Assembly: GCA_008680965.1 (NCBI GenBank)
Contig: NAKE01000001.1
Span: 1,860,001-1,924,000, forward strand
DNA: 64,000 nucleotides
From: Collinsella aerofaciens
Lineage (GTDB): Bacteria; Actinomycetota; Coriobacteriia; Coriobacteriales; Coriobacteriaceae
Reading direction: 5' to 3'
Numbering within the stretch: the stretch's first letter is position 1; each line of letters starts with the position of its first letter. This document shows, piece after piece, positions 41,511-50,489 of this stretch. The translations under genes and the position numbers were made by a program. The notes under the pieces were generated by a model, which saw only the letters and a list, made by a program, of their open reading frames with translations, was not told the origin of the DNA and ran no database searches.

Positions 41511-42539
41511 CTACAGGTCGATGTGCGATTCCTTGATCGGGAACGGCTCCGCGAAGTGACAGGCGCAGCAGTGACCCGGTGCAACTTCCTTAAACTCGGG
41601 GAGCTTCTCGGAGCAGATACCCTGCGCGATCGGGCAACGCGTGTGGAAACGGCAGCCGGTCGGCGGATCCAGCGGCGACGGCGGATCGCCAGCGAGGATG
41701 ATGCGCTTGCGGGTCTTCTGGATATCAGGATCGGGAACCGGCACGGCAGACAGCAGCGACTGCGTGTACGGATGGTGAGGCTCGCTATAGAGCGTCTTCC
41801 AGTCCGAAACCTCGACCATCTTACCCAGATACATAACGGCAACGCGATCGGAGATGTGCTGTACGACGGACAGGTCGTGTGCGATAAACAGATACGCGGT
41901 ACCGAACTTGTCCTGCAGTTCCTTGAGCAGGTTCAGAACCTGGGCCTGAATGGACACATCCAGAGCGGATACCGGCTCGTCACAGATAATCAGCTTGGGC
42001 TTCAGCGCAAAAGCGCGGGCAATACCGACACGCTGACGCTGGCCGCCCGAGAACTCATGCGGATAGCGGTTGATGTGCTCGGGGTTCAGTCCAACGACGT
42101 CGAGAAGCTCACGGACGCGCTCAATGCGCTCCTCCTTGGTACCCACACCATGAATGGTCATGGGCTCGGAGACAATCTCACCGATGGTCATACGAGGGTT
42201 GAGCGAAGCATAAGGATCCTGGAAGATAAACTGCATCTCACGACGCATGTCCTTGATCTCATGCTTGCTCATCTCGGCAACATCTTTGCCCTGGAAGAAC
42301 ACCTTGCCGGCGGTCGGCTTGGTCAGACGCATGATAGTGCGGCCCGTGGTGGATTTACCGCAACCAGACTCGCCAACCAGACCAAAGGTCTCGCCAGGAT
42401 AAATCTCAAAAGAGATGTCGTTTACAGCAGAGACGACGCGCTTGGAAAAACGCTTGGCGAACATGCCGGACTCTGCGGGAAACTCCTTGGAGAGGTGCTC
42501 GACCTTCAGCAGTGGAGTGCGCTCGTTATTGTCTGCCAT
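41511..42539 (-). CDS. oppF: Oligopeptide ABC transporter ATP-binding protein (OppF type)
   Basis: A 342-residue ATPase. It has Walker A GESGCGKSTT, signature FSGGQRQRVGIARAF, Walker B LIICDEPVSALD and the C-terminal oligo_HPY region (PTGCRFHTRCPIAQGICSEK) with Cys ligands typical of peptide ATPases. It drives peptide uptake with OppABCD. It begins directly after the oppD stop (TAA|ATG), so the genes are coupled, and it is the last gene of the operon, followed by a strong palindromic terminator. Confidence 0.95.
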   Translation of the reverse strand: MADNNERTPLLKVEHLSKEFPAESGMFAKRFSKRVVSAVNDISFEIYPGETFGLVGESGCGKSTTGRTIMRLTKPTAGKVFFQGKDVAEMSKHEIKDMRREMQFIFQDPYASLNPRMTIGEIVSEPMTIHGVGTKEERIERVRELLDVVGLNPEHINRYPHEFSGGQRQRVGIARAFALKPKLIICDEPVSALDVSIQAQVLNLLKELQDKFGTAYLFIAHDLSVVQHISDRVAVMYLGKMVEVSDWKTLYSEPHHPYTQSLLSAVPVPDPDIQKTRKRIILAGDPPSPLDPPTGCRFHTRCPIAQGICSEKLPEFKEVAPGHCCACHFAEPFPIKESHIDL

Positions 42540-43631
42540 TTACGCCTCGCCTCCCTTCTTGGAATCCTTGCGCGTACGGGACGTCTCAGGAGCGTTCTTG
42601 AGGAACTCGGGGTCACCGGAATAGTGGCACGCAGAATAGTGACCGGACTCGGTGACAACGCGCTCAGGGCGCTGCTTGCGGCACTTGTCCGTCGCGTAGG
42701 GGCAACGAGGAGAGAAGACGCAGCCCTCAGGCAAGTTCATGAGCGAAGGCGGGTTGCCGTGAATCGGCGTCAGCGGCTTCTTCTCTTCGATTGCCTGCTC
42801 CGGGATGGAGCGGATAAGACCCCAGGTGTAGGGGTGGCGGCTCTCGTAGAAGATTTCCTCAGCAGTACCGAACTCAACGGGGCGGCCGGCGTACATAACC
42901 ATGATCTTATCGGCCATATCGGCGACAACACCCAGGTCATGGGTAATCATGATGATGGCGTTGCCGTTCTTCTCCTGCATCTCCTGCATGAGCTCGATAA
43001 TCTGAGCCTGGATGGTAACGTCCAGGGCAGTCGTGGGCTCGTCGGCAATCAGAATATCGGGATCGCAGGCAAGGGCCATGGCAATCATGACTCGCTGACG
43101 CATACCGCCAGAGAACTGGTGCGGATACTCATTGACGCGCTTCTCGGGCTCGGGGATACCCACGAGGTCCAAAAGCTCGGTGGCACGCTTGAGCGCCTCC
43201 TGCTTGGAGTAGCCACGGTGCAGACGAAGACCCTCGCCCACCTGCCTGCCGATCTTATAGACCGGGTTCAAGGAGGTCATAGGATCCTGGAAGATCATCG
43301 CGATATCGTTGCCGCGAATGTGCTGCATCTCTTCCTCGGTCATTTCGAGGATGGAGCGGCCGCGATAGCGAACGTCACCGCCCTCGATCTTTCCCGGAGG
43401 CATCGAGATGAGGCCCATGATGGTCATGGCGGTCACGGACTTACCGGAGCCGGACTCACCGACGACGCCCAGGGTTTCGCCGCGATCGAGCGTGTAGGAG
43501 ACACCGTCGACAGCGCGAACAACGCCATCCTCGGTGTGGAAATACATCTTAAGGTCATCGACCTCGAGCAGATGCTGGCCCTCAGGAACCGGCTGATCCT
43601 TCAGGTCCACATAGTTCTTGTTCTTCTTCAT
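42540..43631 (-). CDS. oppD: Oligopeptide ABC transporter ATP-binding protein (OppD type)
   Basis: A 363-residue ATPase. It has Walker A GESGSGKSVTAM, signature FSGGMRQRVMIAMAL, Walker B ILIADEPTTALD and the oligo_HPY C-terminus (PEGCVFSPRCPYATDKCRKQ). It pairs with OppF to power the OppBC channel. It starts 2 nt before the oppC stop's neighbour and ends adjacent to oppF. Confidence 0.95.
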   Translation of the reverse strand: MKKNKNYVDLKDQPVPEGQHLLEVDDLKMYFHTEDGVVRAVDGVSYTLDRGETLGVVGESGSGKSVTAMTIMGLISMPPGKIEGGDVRYRGRSILEMTEEEMQHIRGNDIAMIFQDPMTSLNPVYKIGRQVGEGLRLHRGYSKQEALKRATELLDLVGIPEPEKRVNEYPHQFSGGMRQRVMIAMALACDPDILIADEPTTALDVTIQAQIIELMQEMQEKNGNAIIMITHDLGVVADMADKIMVMYAGRPVEFGTAEEIFYESRHPYTWGLIRSIPEQAIEEKKPLTPIHGNPPSLMNLPEGCVFSPRCPYATDKCRKQRPERVVTESGHYSACHYSGDPEFLKNAPETSRTRKDSKKGGEA

Positions 43632-43633
43632 CC

Positions 43634-44569
43634 TTATGCGTCCTTCATCTTGACGTCGAGGGCGTCGCGCAGACCGTCACCCAGCAGGGTGAAGGCGAGC
43701 ACCGTCGAGAGAATTGCCAGACCGGGCATGATCATCATCCAGGGAGCGGTCAGAAGATACTGCTGACCGTCCTGAATCATGGAGCCCCACGAAGGCGTAG
43801 GCGGAATAACGCCCATGCCGAGGAAGGACAGAGCGGACTCGGTCAGAATGGCGCCACCAATGTTCATGGTCGCGTAGACCACGATGGAGGCGACGGAGTT
43901 CGGGAAGATGTGACGCACGACGATACGAGCATCAGATGCACCCATCGCGCGCGCTGCATCAACATAGTCGTTTTCCTTGACCGTCAAGATTGCAGAGCGG
44001 AAGACGCGCGCAATCGAAGGCCAGCCAAGAATGCCGATGGCGATAAAGACGTTCTGAAGACCACGGCCGATAACGGCGATCATGGCGACAACGAACAGCA
44101 CGTACGGGAACGCCAGGAAGATGTCCGCACAGCGCATGATGATCGTATCCCAAATGCCGCCGTAGAAACCGGCCAGGGCGCCCATGACCAGGCCGATCAA
44201 TGTGGAGATGGCGGTGGCCATGATACCGACAGAAAGCGAAACGCGTGCACCGTAGATAACGCGGACGAGAATGTCGCGACCGAGGGCATCGGTGCCAAAC
44301 GGGTGCTCGGCACACGGAGCCAGTAGCGATGTCTCGGCCATGGTGGTCGAATCGGAAGCCGTCGGCGAACCGAGCCAGGGCTTAGCCCACAGATCTGCGG
44401 TCAGGGCAACCACAACGACGATGATGATCCAGCAGACACCGATAACGGCGAGCTTGTTCTTACGAAGACGCTTAAAAGCGTCGCCCCACAGCGTGCGGGA
44501 CTTGGCGGGAGCAGATGCGACCTTGGTGGCGGTAGCCTGCTCCTGAGACTGAGAATCAGTTTCCTGCAT
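43634..44569 (-). CDS. oppC: Oligopeptide ABC transporter permease (OppC type)
   Basis: A 311-residue permease. Six membrane spans follow the first (LAVIGVCWIIIVVVVALTAD), the large loop ends in HPFGTDALGRDILVRVIYGARVSL (OppC signature), and the EAA loop 'AARAMGASDARIVVRHIFPN' contacts the ATPases. It lies between oppB and oppD with 2-14 nt spacing. Confidence 0.95.
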   Translation of the reverse strand: MQETDSQSQEQATATKVASAPAKSRTLWGDAFKRLRKNKLAVIGVCWIIIVVVVALTADLWAKPWLGSPTASDSTTMAETSLLAPCAEHPFGTDALGRDILVRVIYGARVSLSVGIMATAISTLIGLVMGALAGFYGGIWDTIIMRCADIFLAFPYVLFVVAMIAVIGRGLQNVFIAIGILGWPSIARVFRSAILTVKENDYVDAARAMGASDARIVVRHIFPNSVASIVVYATMNIGGAILTESALSFLGMGVIPPTPSWGSMIQDGQQYLLTAPWMMIMPGLAILSTVLAFTLLGDGLRDALDVKMKDA

Positions 44570-44583
44570 GAGACGTACCTCCC

Positions 44584-45621
44584 TTAGGCCTTATCCGACG
44601 GACCGCCAAGGCGGATGCGCGGGTCGAGGAATGCATAGCTAATGTCGACGAGCAGGTTGATCACCATGACGACGACAACGATGAGCGTAACGCCGCCCAT
44701 AACGATGGGCCAGTCACGCATGCTAATGGCGCGATAGACCTCATAGCCGATACCGGGCCAGTTGAAGACCGTCTCGGTCAGGATGGCGCCCGAAAGCATG
44801 CCGCCAAAGTCGACACCAATATAGGTAACGACGGGGATGAGTGCATTCTTAAGCGCATGCTTGACGATGATCGCACGATTGGAGAGACCCTTGGCCTTTG
44901 CCGTACGGATGTAATCCTGGTTCATGACGTCAAGCAGCTGCGAGCGCATAATGCGCGCAGCATAAGCGGTCGAAACCGAAGCCAGCGTAATGGTCGGAAG
45001 CACATAGTGCATCCAATCCTGATACTGAGAGCTGGAACCGCCGGCACCCGAGATCGGCATGGAGATTGCACCGCCCGTGGCGTCCTTGAGGATGACGCCA
45101 AAGAACAGCTGCAGCAACATACCGAGCCAGAAGGCCGGGACCGCAACGAGGATCGACGTGGTGAGCGTTACCAAAATATCCCAGAAGGAATAACGCTTTA
45201 CCGCCGAAATGATACCCGCACCGATACCCATAATTGCCTCGAGCACGATGGCGCACGCGGCAAGTTTGACCGTATACGGATACTTCTGGGCAAAGATTTC
45301 CGTAACCGGCAGCTTGCGCTGATACGAATTGCCCAGATCGCCATGAAGCAGGCCGTTCATGTAATACAAGTAACGGTCCACGAGCGACGTTTGAACGGGG
45401 TCGCCGTTCTCGTCAAGGATCGCGTTGCCGTCATCGTCCGTCTGGACCAGGTGATAGCGAACGCGAAGCTGAAGCTCCACCTCGGGGGACAGAGCCTTGT
45501 CTCCACCGATCAGCTTGATCGGATCTCCCGGCACGATATTCTGGAGGGCGAACAGAATCAGCGTAACGCCCAAAAACACCGGGATGAACTGAAGCACACG
45601 TTTAACGATGTACTTACCCAT
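44584..45621 (-). CDS. oppB: Oligopeptide ABC transporter permease (OppB type)
   Basis: A 345-residue permease starting MGKYIVKRVLQFIPVFLGVT. The OppB-type N-terminal loop (about 60 residues) and the EAA loop 'RTAKAKGLSNRAIIVKHALK' are present. It precedes oppC by 14 nt. Together with OppC it forms the membrane channel. Confidence 0.95.
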   Translation of the reverse strand: MGKYIVKRVLQFIPVFLGVTLILFALQNIVPGDPIKLIGGDKALSPEVELQLRVRYHLVQTDDDGNAILDENGDPVQTSLVDRYLYYMNGLLHGDLGNSYQRKLPVTEIFAQKYPYTVKLAACAIVLEAIMGIGAGIISAVKRYSFWDILVTLTTSILVAVPAFWLGMLLQLFFGVILKDATGGAISMPISGAGGSSSQYQDWMHYVLPTITLASVSTAYAARIMRSQLLDVMNQDYIRTAKAKGLSNRAIIVKHALKNALIPVVTYIGVDFGGMLSGAILTETVFNWPGIGYEVYRAISMRDWPIVMGGVTLIVVVVMVINLLVDISYAFLDPRIRLGGPSDKA

Positions 45622-45651
45622 ACCACTCCCCTATCTAGGGATTAACCTAAA

Positions 45652-45681
45652 TGGGATGCCGATCGCCAGACCGGCATCCCA
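45652..45681 (-). terminator. Intra-operon hairpin between oppA and oppB
   Basis: The 10-nt arms TGGGATGCCG/CGGCATCCCA with a 10-nt loop lie 96 nt after the oppA stop. There is only a weak T-tail. It likely allows partial readthrough so that oppA is made in excess of the membrane genes. Confidence 0.7.
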
Positions 45682-45777
45682 AAATTACCATCAGCCAGTT
45701 TACCCCAGGTTAGGGAGAACTGTATGTTTCCCATGAGGTCTACGTAAATACTTGACCCTCACGGAAGCTGCAAACTC

Positions 45778-47454
45778 TTAGGCGAGCTCAGCGGTACCCA
45801 GATCGGCGTGCTTCTGCGGATCGACATAGAGGTGCTTAATGCGATCGGAGCCGGCGATGGTGTGCGTGTAGAACATAATCGGGATGACCGGGCAGTCGGC
45901 AGCGACCATTGCGTCGGCCTCCTGCATCTTAGCGACGCGCTCCTCGTCGTCAACAATAGTACGAGCCTCGTCGACCTTGGCGTCGAACTCGGGGTTGTTG
46001 TAACCGGAGCGGTTGTCGCCACCGAGGGAGTCGGAGTGGAACAGCGGATACAGGAAGTTGTCCATGATCGGGTAGTCGGCAATCCAACCCAGACGACCGA
46101 ACTGATAGTTAAAGTTCTGATACTGCTCGAGCAGGGCAGACCACTCAGGGGTATCGGAGACAGCGGTAACGCCAACCTTGGCGAGGTCACCGATGATGGA
46201 CTCCATGATCTCCTTGTGACCGCCGTCCTGGTTGTAGGACAGGGTCACGCTAATGCCACGATCCCCGTTAGCGCCAGCGGGAGCAACCTTGTCGAGGTAC
46301 TCGTTAGCCTTGTCGACATCGTAGGCGCAGAACTCCCATGCGCCCTCCTTGTAGCCATCGATGCCCGGAGGAACAATGCCGTCGGCAGGAGTACGGGTAC
46401 CCTTGAAGATGGTCTTGCAGATGGCCTCACGGTTGATGGCCAGGGAGATACCCCTGCGCAGGTCGGCGTTGCTGAACGGCTCGGCCGTGGTGTTGCAGGT
46501 CAGATAGTACGTGGAAGGCTCGGCGCCGAGCAGCATGCGCTCGCCGTCACCCATGGTGTAGCCGTCCTTGGACACGCCGCGATCCTTCTTGGCGGCGTCG
46601 ATCTGAGCGACGGGAACGTCGCAGACATCGAGGTTACCGGCCTGGAACTCCTTGTAGGCGGTCTCCATGTCCTTGATGACCTGGAAGTGGATGCCATCGA
46701 TCTTGGCCTTGTCGCCATAGTAATCGTCGAACTTCTTGACGTTGATCTCCTGGCCATCCTCCCACTTGCCGTCCATCATGAACGGGCCGTTACCGACCGG
46801 GGCGAGGTAGAAGCTCTTGACATCGGACTCGGCGCACTCGGGAACCGGGGCCAGAGCCGGGTGAGAGGCGACGAAGGGGAAGTCGGCGTAAGCGGAAGCC
46901 AGCTTGACGACGAGGGTCTCATCGTCGGGGCAGGTAACACCGCTGAGCTCGGTAGCGTTACCGGCAAGCAGATCGTCATAGCCCTCGACCATGGAAAGGT
47001 GATAGGAGACCTCGGAAGGGCCGTACTCGGTAGCGACAGCCGACTTGGTGTTGACCAGACGCTCCCAACCGAGCTTGAAGGACTTGGAGGTAACGTCGTC
47101 ACCGTTGTGGAACTTGGCCTTCTTGATCTTGAAGGTGAACTCGGTGGCGTCGTCGTTGGCCTCGAAGGACTCGCAAGCCAGCGGAACGATCTCGCCCTTC
47201 TCGGCGTCATAAGAGGTCAGAGCATCAAAGAGCTGGTACTCGACCTGAGTGCCCTGGTCCTCCTGGACATTGTAGGGGTCGATGCAGACCGGGTTGTTGA
47301 TGTAGAAGTTCAGCTTCGAACCGGACTCAGAACCGGAAGCGTCGCCGCCCTTCTTGCCGCATGCGGCAAGAAAAGCCATGGAGCTCGCAGCAAGGGTACC
47401 GCCGACAAAGGCGCGACGACCCATAACGGGCTGGTGGAACATAGAATCAGCCAT
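45778..47454 (-). CDS. oppA: Oligopeptide-binding lipoprotein (OppA/DppA family 5)
   Basis: A 558-residue substrate-binding protein. The signal region has a twin-Arg-like RRAFVGG and a lipobox (AFLAAC), then family-5 features such as LNFYINNPVCIDPYNVQ. The GILL-type body has the 'FKLGWERLVN' segment of OppA. The lipid-anchored protein captures peptides outside. ATG 47454 has AAGGAGG upstream. It is the first gene of oppABCDF. Confidence 0.95.
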   Translation of the reverse strand: MADSMFHQPVMGRRAFVGGTLAASSMAFLAACGKKGGDASGSESGSKLNFYINNPVCIDPYNVQEDQGTQVEYQLFDALTSYDAEKGEIVPLACESFEANDDATEFTFKIKKAKFHNGDDVTSKSFKLGWERLVNTKSAVATEYGPSEVSYHLSMVEGYDDLLAGNATELSGVTCPDDETLVVKLASAYADFPFVASHPALAPVPECAESDVKSFYLAPVGNGPFMMDGKWEDGQEINVKKFDDYYGDKAKIDGIHFQVIKDMETAYKEFQAGNLDVCDVPVAQIDAAKKDRGVSKDGYTMGDGERMLLGAEPSTYYLTCNTTAEPFSNADLRRGISLAINREAICKTIFKGTRTPADGIVPPGIDGYKEGAWEFCAYDVDKANEYLDKVAPAGANGDRGISVTLSYNQDGGHKEIMESIIGDLAKVGVTAVSDTPEWSALLEQYQNFNYQFGRLGWIADYPIMDNFLYPLFHSDSLGGDNRSGYNNPEFDAKVDEARTIVDDEERVAKMQEADAMVAADCPVIPIMFYTHTIAGSDRIKHLYVDPQKHADLGTAELA

Positions 47455-47695
47455 GCCATCCTCCTTATGAGATAGGACAAAGAAATGTTCAGTCGGACAC
47501 ATGTCGAGACAATCCGATCCGAACCATCAAAACGCCGCCCGTTGCTATGGCTGGTTATGCACAACGAACCAACGTTTCTCAATACAGTAGCGCATTTTAT
47601 GCACGATTTGGGGCTAATTCCGGTCAACGGTCGAGAATTTCTTTAGTTGGGCGAAGTATGTGGGGATATTTTGGCTCTGTTACAAATATGTAAAC
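47455..47695. other. Non-coding region upstream of oppA
   Basis: About 240 nt between the secG terminator and the oppA start, holding the oppA promoter region. No gene or clear operator is visible. Confidence 0.6.
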
Positions 47696-47727
47696 AAAAA
47701 GGGTCCCGCACTTGCGGAACCCTTTTC
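47696..47727 (-). terminator. Terminator of the glycolytic/secG operon
   Basis: A stem AAAAGGGTTCCGC/GCGGGACCCTTTTT (one mismatch) with a 4-nt loop follows the secG stop by 22 nt on the minus strand and is trailed by T-rich sequence. Confidence 0.85.
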
Positions 47728-47748
47728 AAGTATTTATGTGGCTCGTGC

Positions 47749-48003
47749 TTAGTAGCCGACGATACCCTGCGGGAAGAAGAACATGCACAGGACGACACAC
47801 ACGGCAAAAACGACGGCCATAATTACCGTCAGGCGATCGAGGTTCTGCTCCATGACGCCCGTGGCAGAGCTGGAGTTATACAGCGAGCTAGCGATCATAT
47901 CCGAAACGCCGGTGCCCTTACCAGAGTGCATCAGGACGAGAATCGTCAGCGCCACGGCAGAGACAGCCCAAACGACAAACAGAAGAATCTGAAACGGACC
48001 CAT
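47749..48003 (-). CDS. secG: Preprotein translocase subunit SecG
   Basis: An 84-residue membrane protein with two spans (ILLFVVWAVSAVALTILVLM and LTVIMAVVFAVCVVLCMFFF) and the conserved HSGKGTGVSDMIASS loop, the normal SecG layout. It joins SecYE in the inner-membrane translocase. It is the last gene of the gapA-pgk-tpiA-gpmI cluster, a common place for secG. It has its own downstream terminator, and another lies between it and gpmI. Confidence 0.93.
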   Translation of the reverse strand: MGPFQILLFVVWAVSAVALTILVLMHSGKGTGVSDMIASSLYNSSSATGVMEQNLDRLTVIMAVVFAVCVVLCMFFFPQGIVGY

Positions 48004-48100
48004 AGATAAGCTCCTTAATAGAACAATTCAAACTCCAGTACTGTACCACAACCCCCAGCACTCCCCCATCAGCCATTTGGTGACGAGGTAGAAATAGCGC

Positions 48101-48135
48101 AAAAAAAGAGGGTTGTCCGGTTGTGGACAACCCCC
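48101..48135 (-). terminator. Terminator of gpmI
   Basis: A stem GGGTTGTCC/GGACAACCC with a 6-nt loop is followed on the minus strand by CTCTTTTTTTG. It lies about 30 nt after the gpmI stop. Confidence 0.9.
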
Positions 48136-48162
48136 TTACTAGAAAACGGTATTTGTTTTCTA

Positions 48163-49716
48163 TTAGGCCTCGGTGGCGAGTACGCGACCCGTCATCTCGG
48201 CGGAAGGCTCAATACCAGCCATGGTGAGCATGGTCGGAGCGATATCGGAAAGACGGCCGTCCTCGATACCGGTGAGCTGTGCCTTCTCATCAACGATGAT
48301 GAACGGCACGCGGTTGGTGGTGTGAGCCGTGAACGGATGCTTGGAACCGTCGGAAGCAACGTCAAACATGTGATCGGCGTTGCCGTGATCGGCGGTAATC
48401 AGCGCAAAGCCGCCCTTAGCGAGAATCGCCGGGACAACCTTGGACAGGGCATCGTCAACAGCCTCGACGGCCTTAACGGCAGCGTCGAAGACACCGGTGT
48501 GACCAACCATGTCGCAGTTTGCGAAGTTCACGATGTAGAAATCAGCGCGATCCTCGTTGATGGCGGCGACAAGCTTCTCGGTAACCTCGGGAGCGCTCAT
48601 CTCAGGTTGCAGGTCGTAGGTAGCGACCTTGGGAGAAGCGACGAGCACGCGCTCCTCGCCCTCCTTGGGCTCCTCGATGCCGCCGTTGAGGAAGAACGTC
48701 ACGTGGGCGTACTTCTCGGTCTCGGCGGTGTGCAGCTGCTTCAGGCCATTGGCGGCGATAACGTCGGCCAGAACGTTCTCGGGGAACGTCTTGGGGAAGG
48801 CGACCTCGACGTCAAACGTCGGGTCGTACTCGGTCATCGTCACAAAGTGCGAAAGCTTGATCTGCTCGCGCTCAAAGCCGTCGAACTCCTTGTCCGTGAA
48901 CACGCGAGTCATCTGACGAGCGCGGTCGGGACGGAAGTTGAAGAAGATGGCCGCGTCGCCCTCGTGGATGCCCTCGTTGTGGGCAGCGAAGGGCTCGACG
49001 AACTCGTCGCCGCGCGGATCCTTCTCGTAGTAGGCCTTGATACCGGCAACAGGGTCGGTATCGGCATCGGATGCGTTGACCATGACATCGTAGGCGCGCT
49101 GGATGCGCTCCCAACGGTTGTCGCGGTCCATGGCCCAATAACGGCCCGAGACGGTGGCAACGCGAGCGTCGCAACCGGTCTCCTCGGAGATCTTAGCCAG
49201 GAAGGCGCAGAACTCACTCATGTAACCGGCACCGGACTGCGGGTCAACGTCGCGACCATCCATGAAGGCGTGGACGCGAACGGTCTTGACACCGTGCTCG
49301 GCAGCCATCTTGACCAGAGCCTCGACGTGGCTCATATGAGAATGAACACCGCCAGGGCTCATAAGGCCCATGAGGTGGAGAGTCTTGCCGTCAGCCTTGA
49401 CGTCGTCCATAGCCTTGACGAAGACCTCGTTCTTGGCGATGGAGCCGTCCTTGATGGCATTGTTGATGCGCGAAAGCTCCTGGAACACGATGCGGCCGGC
49501 ACCGATGTTGAGGTGACCCACCTCGGAGTTGCCCATCTGGCCATCGGGAAGACCCACGTCCTCGCCCGAAGCGCCGAGCGTGGTGTGGGGGTACTTCTCG
49601 TACAGGCTATCGAGGAAGGGCGTCTTGGCAGCGGCGACGGCGTTCTCGCCATCGGCCGGAGCCAGGCCGCAACCATCCATGATGATCAGGAGTGCAGGAA
49701 GATGACGCTGTGCCAT
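48163..49716 (-). CDS. gpmI: 2,3-bisphosphoglycerate-independent phosphoglycerate mutase
   Basis: A 517-residue enzyme that interconverts 3- and 2-phosphoglycerate, using two metal ions. The nucleophilic serine is in QMGNSEVGHLNIGAGRIV, with the metal ligands in IIMDGCG, FMDGRD and ITADHGNADHM. The length is typical. The start codon is 5 nt after the tpiA stop. It belongs to the lower-glycolysis operon. Confidence 0.97.
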   Translation of the reverse strand: MAQRHLPALLIIMDGCGLAPADGENAVAAAKTPFLDSLYEKYPHTTLGASGEDVGLPDGQMGNSEVGHLNIGAGRIVFQELSRINNAIKDGSIAKNEVFVKAMDDVKADGKTLHLMGLMSPGGVHSHMSHVEALVKMAAEHGVKTVRVHAFMDGRDVDPQSGAGYMSEFCAFLAKISEETGCDARVATVSGRYWAMDRDNRWERIQRAYDVMVNASDADTDPVAGIKAYYEKDPRGDEFVEPFAAHNEGIHEGDAAIFFNFRPDRARQMTRVFTDKEFDGFEREQIKLSHFVTMTEYDPTFDVEVAFPKTFPENVLADVIAANGLKQLHTAETEKYAHVTFFLNGGIEEPKEGEERVLVASPKVATYDLQPEMSAPEVTEKLVAAINEDRADFYIVNFANCDMVGHTGVFDAAVKAVEAVDDALSKVVPAILAKGGFALITADHGNADHMFDVASDGSKHPFTAHTTNRVPFIIVDEKAQLTGIEDGRLSDIAPTMLTMAGIEPSAEMTGRVLATEA

Positions 49717-49721
49717 ATGTC

Positions 49722-50489
49722 CTACTCGCCTGCCTTGACGACCATAGAGGCGAAGTCGGCAGCCTTGAGCGAAGCGCCGCCCACGAGGGCGCCGTCGACG
49801 TCGGGCTTGGCGACGAGCTCGGCGATGTTGCCGGGCTTGGCAGAGCCACCATAGAGAACGCGGATGCCGTCGGCGAGCTCCTCACCGAACATCTCCTTGA
49901 GGGTCTCACGGATAGCGCCGCAGACCTCCTGAGCGTCCTCGGCGGTAGCGGTCTTGCCGGTGCCGATGGCCCAGATGGGCTCGTAGGCGACGACGACCTG
50001 CTTGGGGCAAGTGATCTCGAGACCCTCGAGACCAGCCTTGACCTGGTTCACGACGTGCTCGACATAGGTGCCGGCCTCGCGGACCTCAAGGGACTCGCCG
50101 CAGCAGAAGACAGGAACAAGACCGGCGGCAACGAGGGCCTTGGCCTTCTTGTTCTGATCCTCGTCGGTCTCGTGGAAGTAATCACGACGCTCGGAGTGAC
50201 CGATGATGCAGTAGGTGCAGCCAGCGGACTTGAGCATGTCGCAAGAAGACTCACCGGTGAAGGCACCCTTGGCCTCCCAGTACACGTTCTGTGCACCGAG
50301 GGCGATGGGGGCAGCCTGAATACGGTCATGAACCGTGGTGATGTCGATGGTCGGAGGGCAGACGAGCACCTCGACGCCAGCCGGAACCTCGGGCAGAGCC
50401 TGAGCCAGCTCGTCGGCGAGCTTGGCGGCCTCGGCGACGTCGTTGTTCATCTTCCAGTTACCAGCGATAAGAAGGGTGCGATTAGGCAT
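49722..50489 (-). CDS. tpiA: Triosephosphate isomerase
   Basis: A 255-residue TIM barrel that interconverts dihydroxyacetone phosphate and glyceraldehyde-3-phosphate. The active-site residues are in AGNWKMN (Lys), IGHSERR (His), AYEPIWAIGTG (Glu) and the VLYGGSAKPGN phosphate loop. ATG 50489 has GGAGG upstream and overlaps the pgk stop by 8 nt, which suggests translational coupling. Confidence 0.97.
   Translation of the reverse strand: MPNRTLLIAGNWKMNNDVAEAAKLADELAQALPEVPAGVEVLVCPPTIDITTVHDRIQAAPIALGAQNVYWEAKGAFTGESSCDMLKSAGCTYCIIGHSERRDYFHETDEDQNKKAKALVAAGLVPVFCCGESLEVREAGTYVEHVVNQVKAGLEGLEITCPKQVVVAYEPIWAIGTGKTATAEDAQEVCGAIRETLKEMFGEELADGIRVLYGGSAKPGNIAELVAKPDVDGALVGGASLKAADFASMVVKAGE

Noticed and set aside
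41454..43766. Plus-strand open frame of 770 codons opposite oppF and oppD
   Set aside because: It is antisense to two well-supported ATPase genes and has no recognisable domain.
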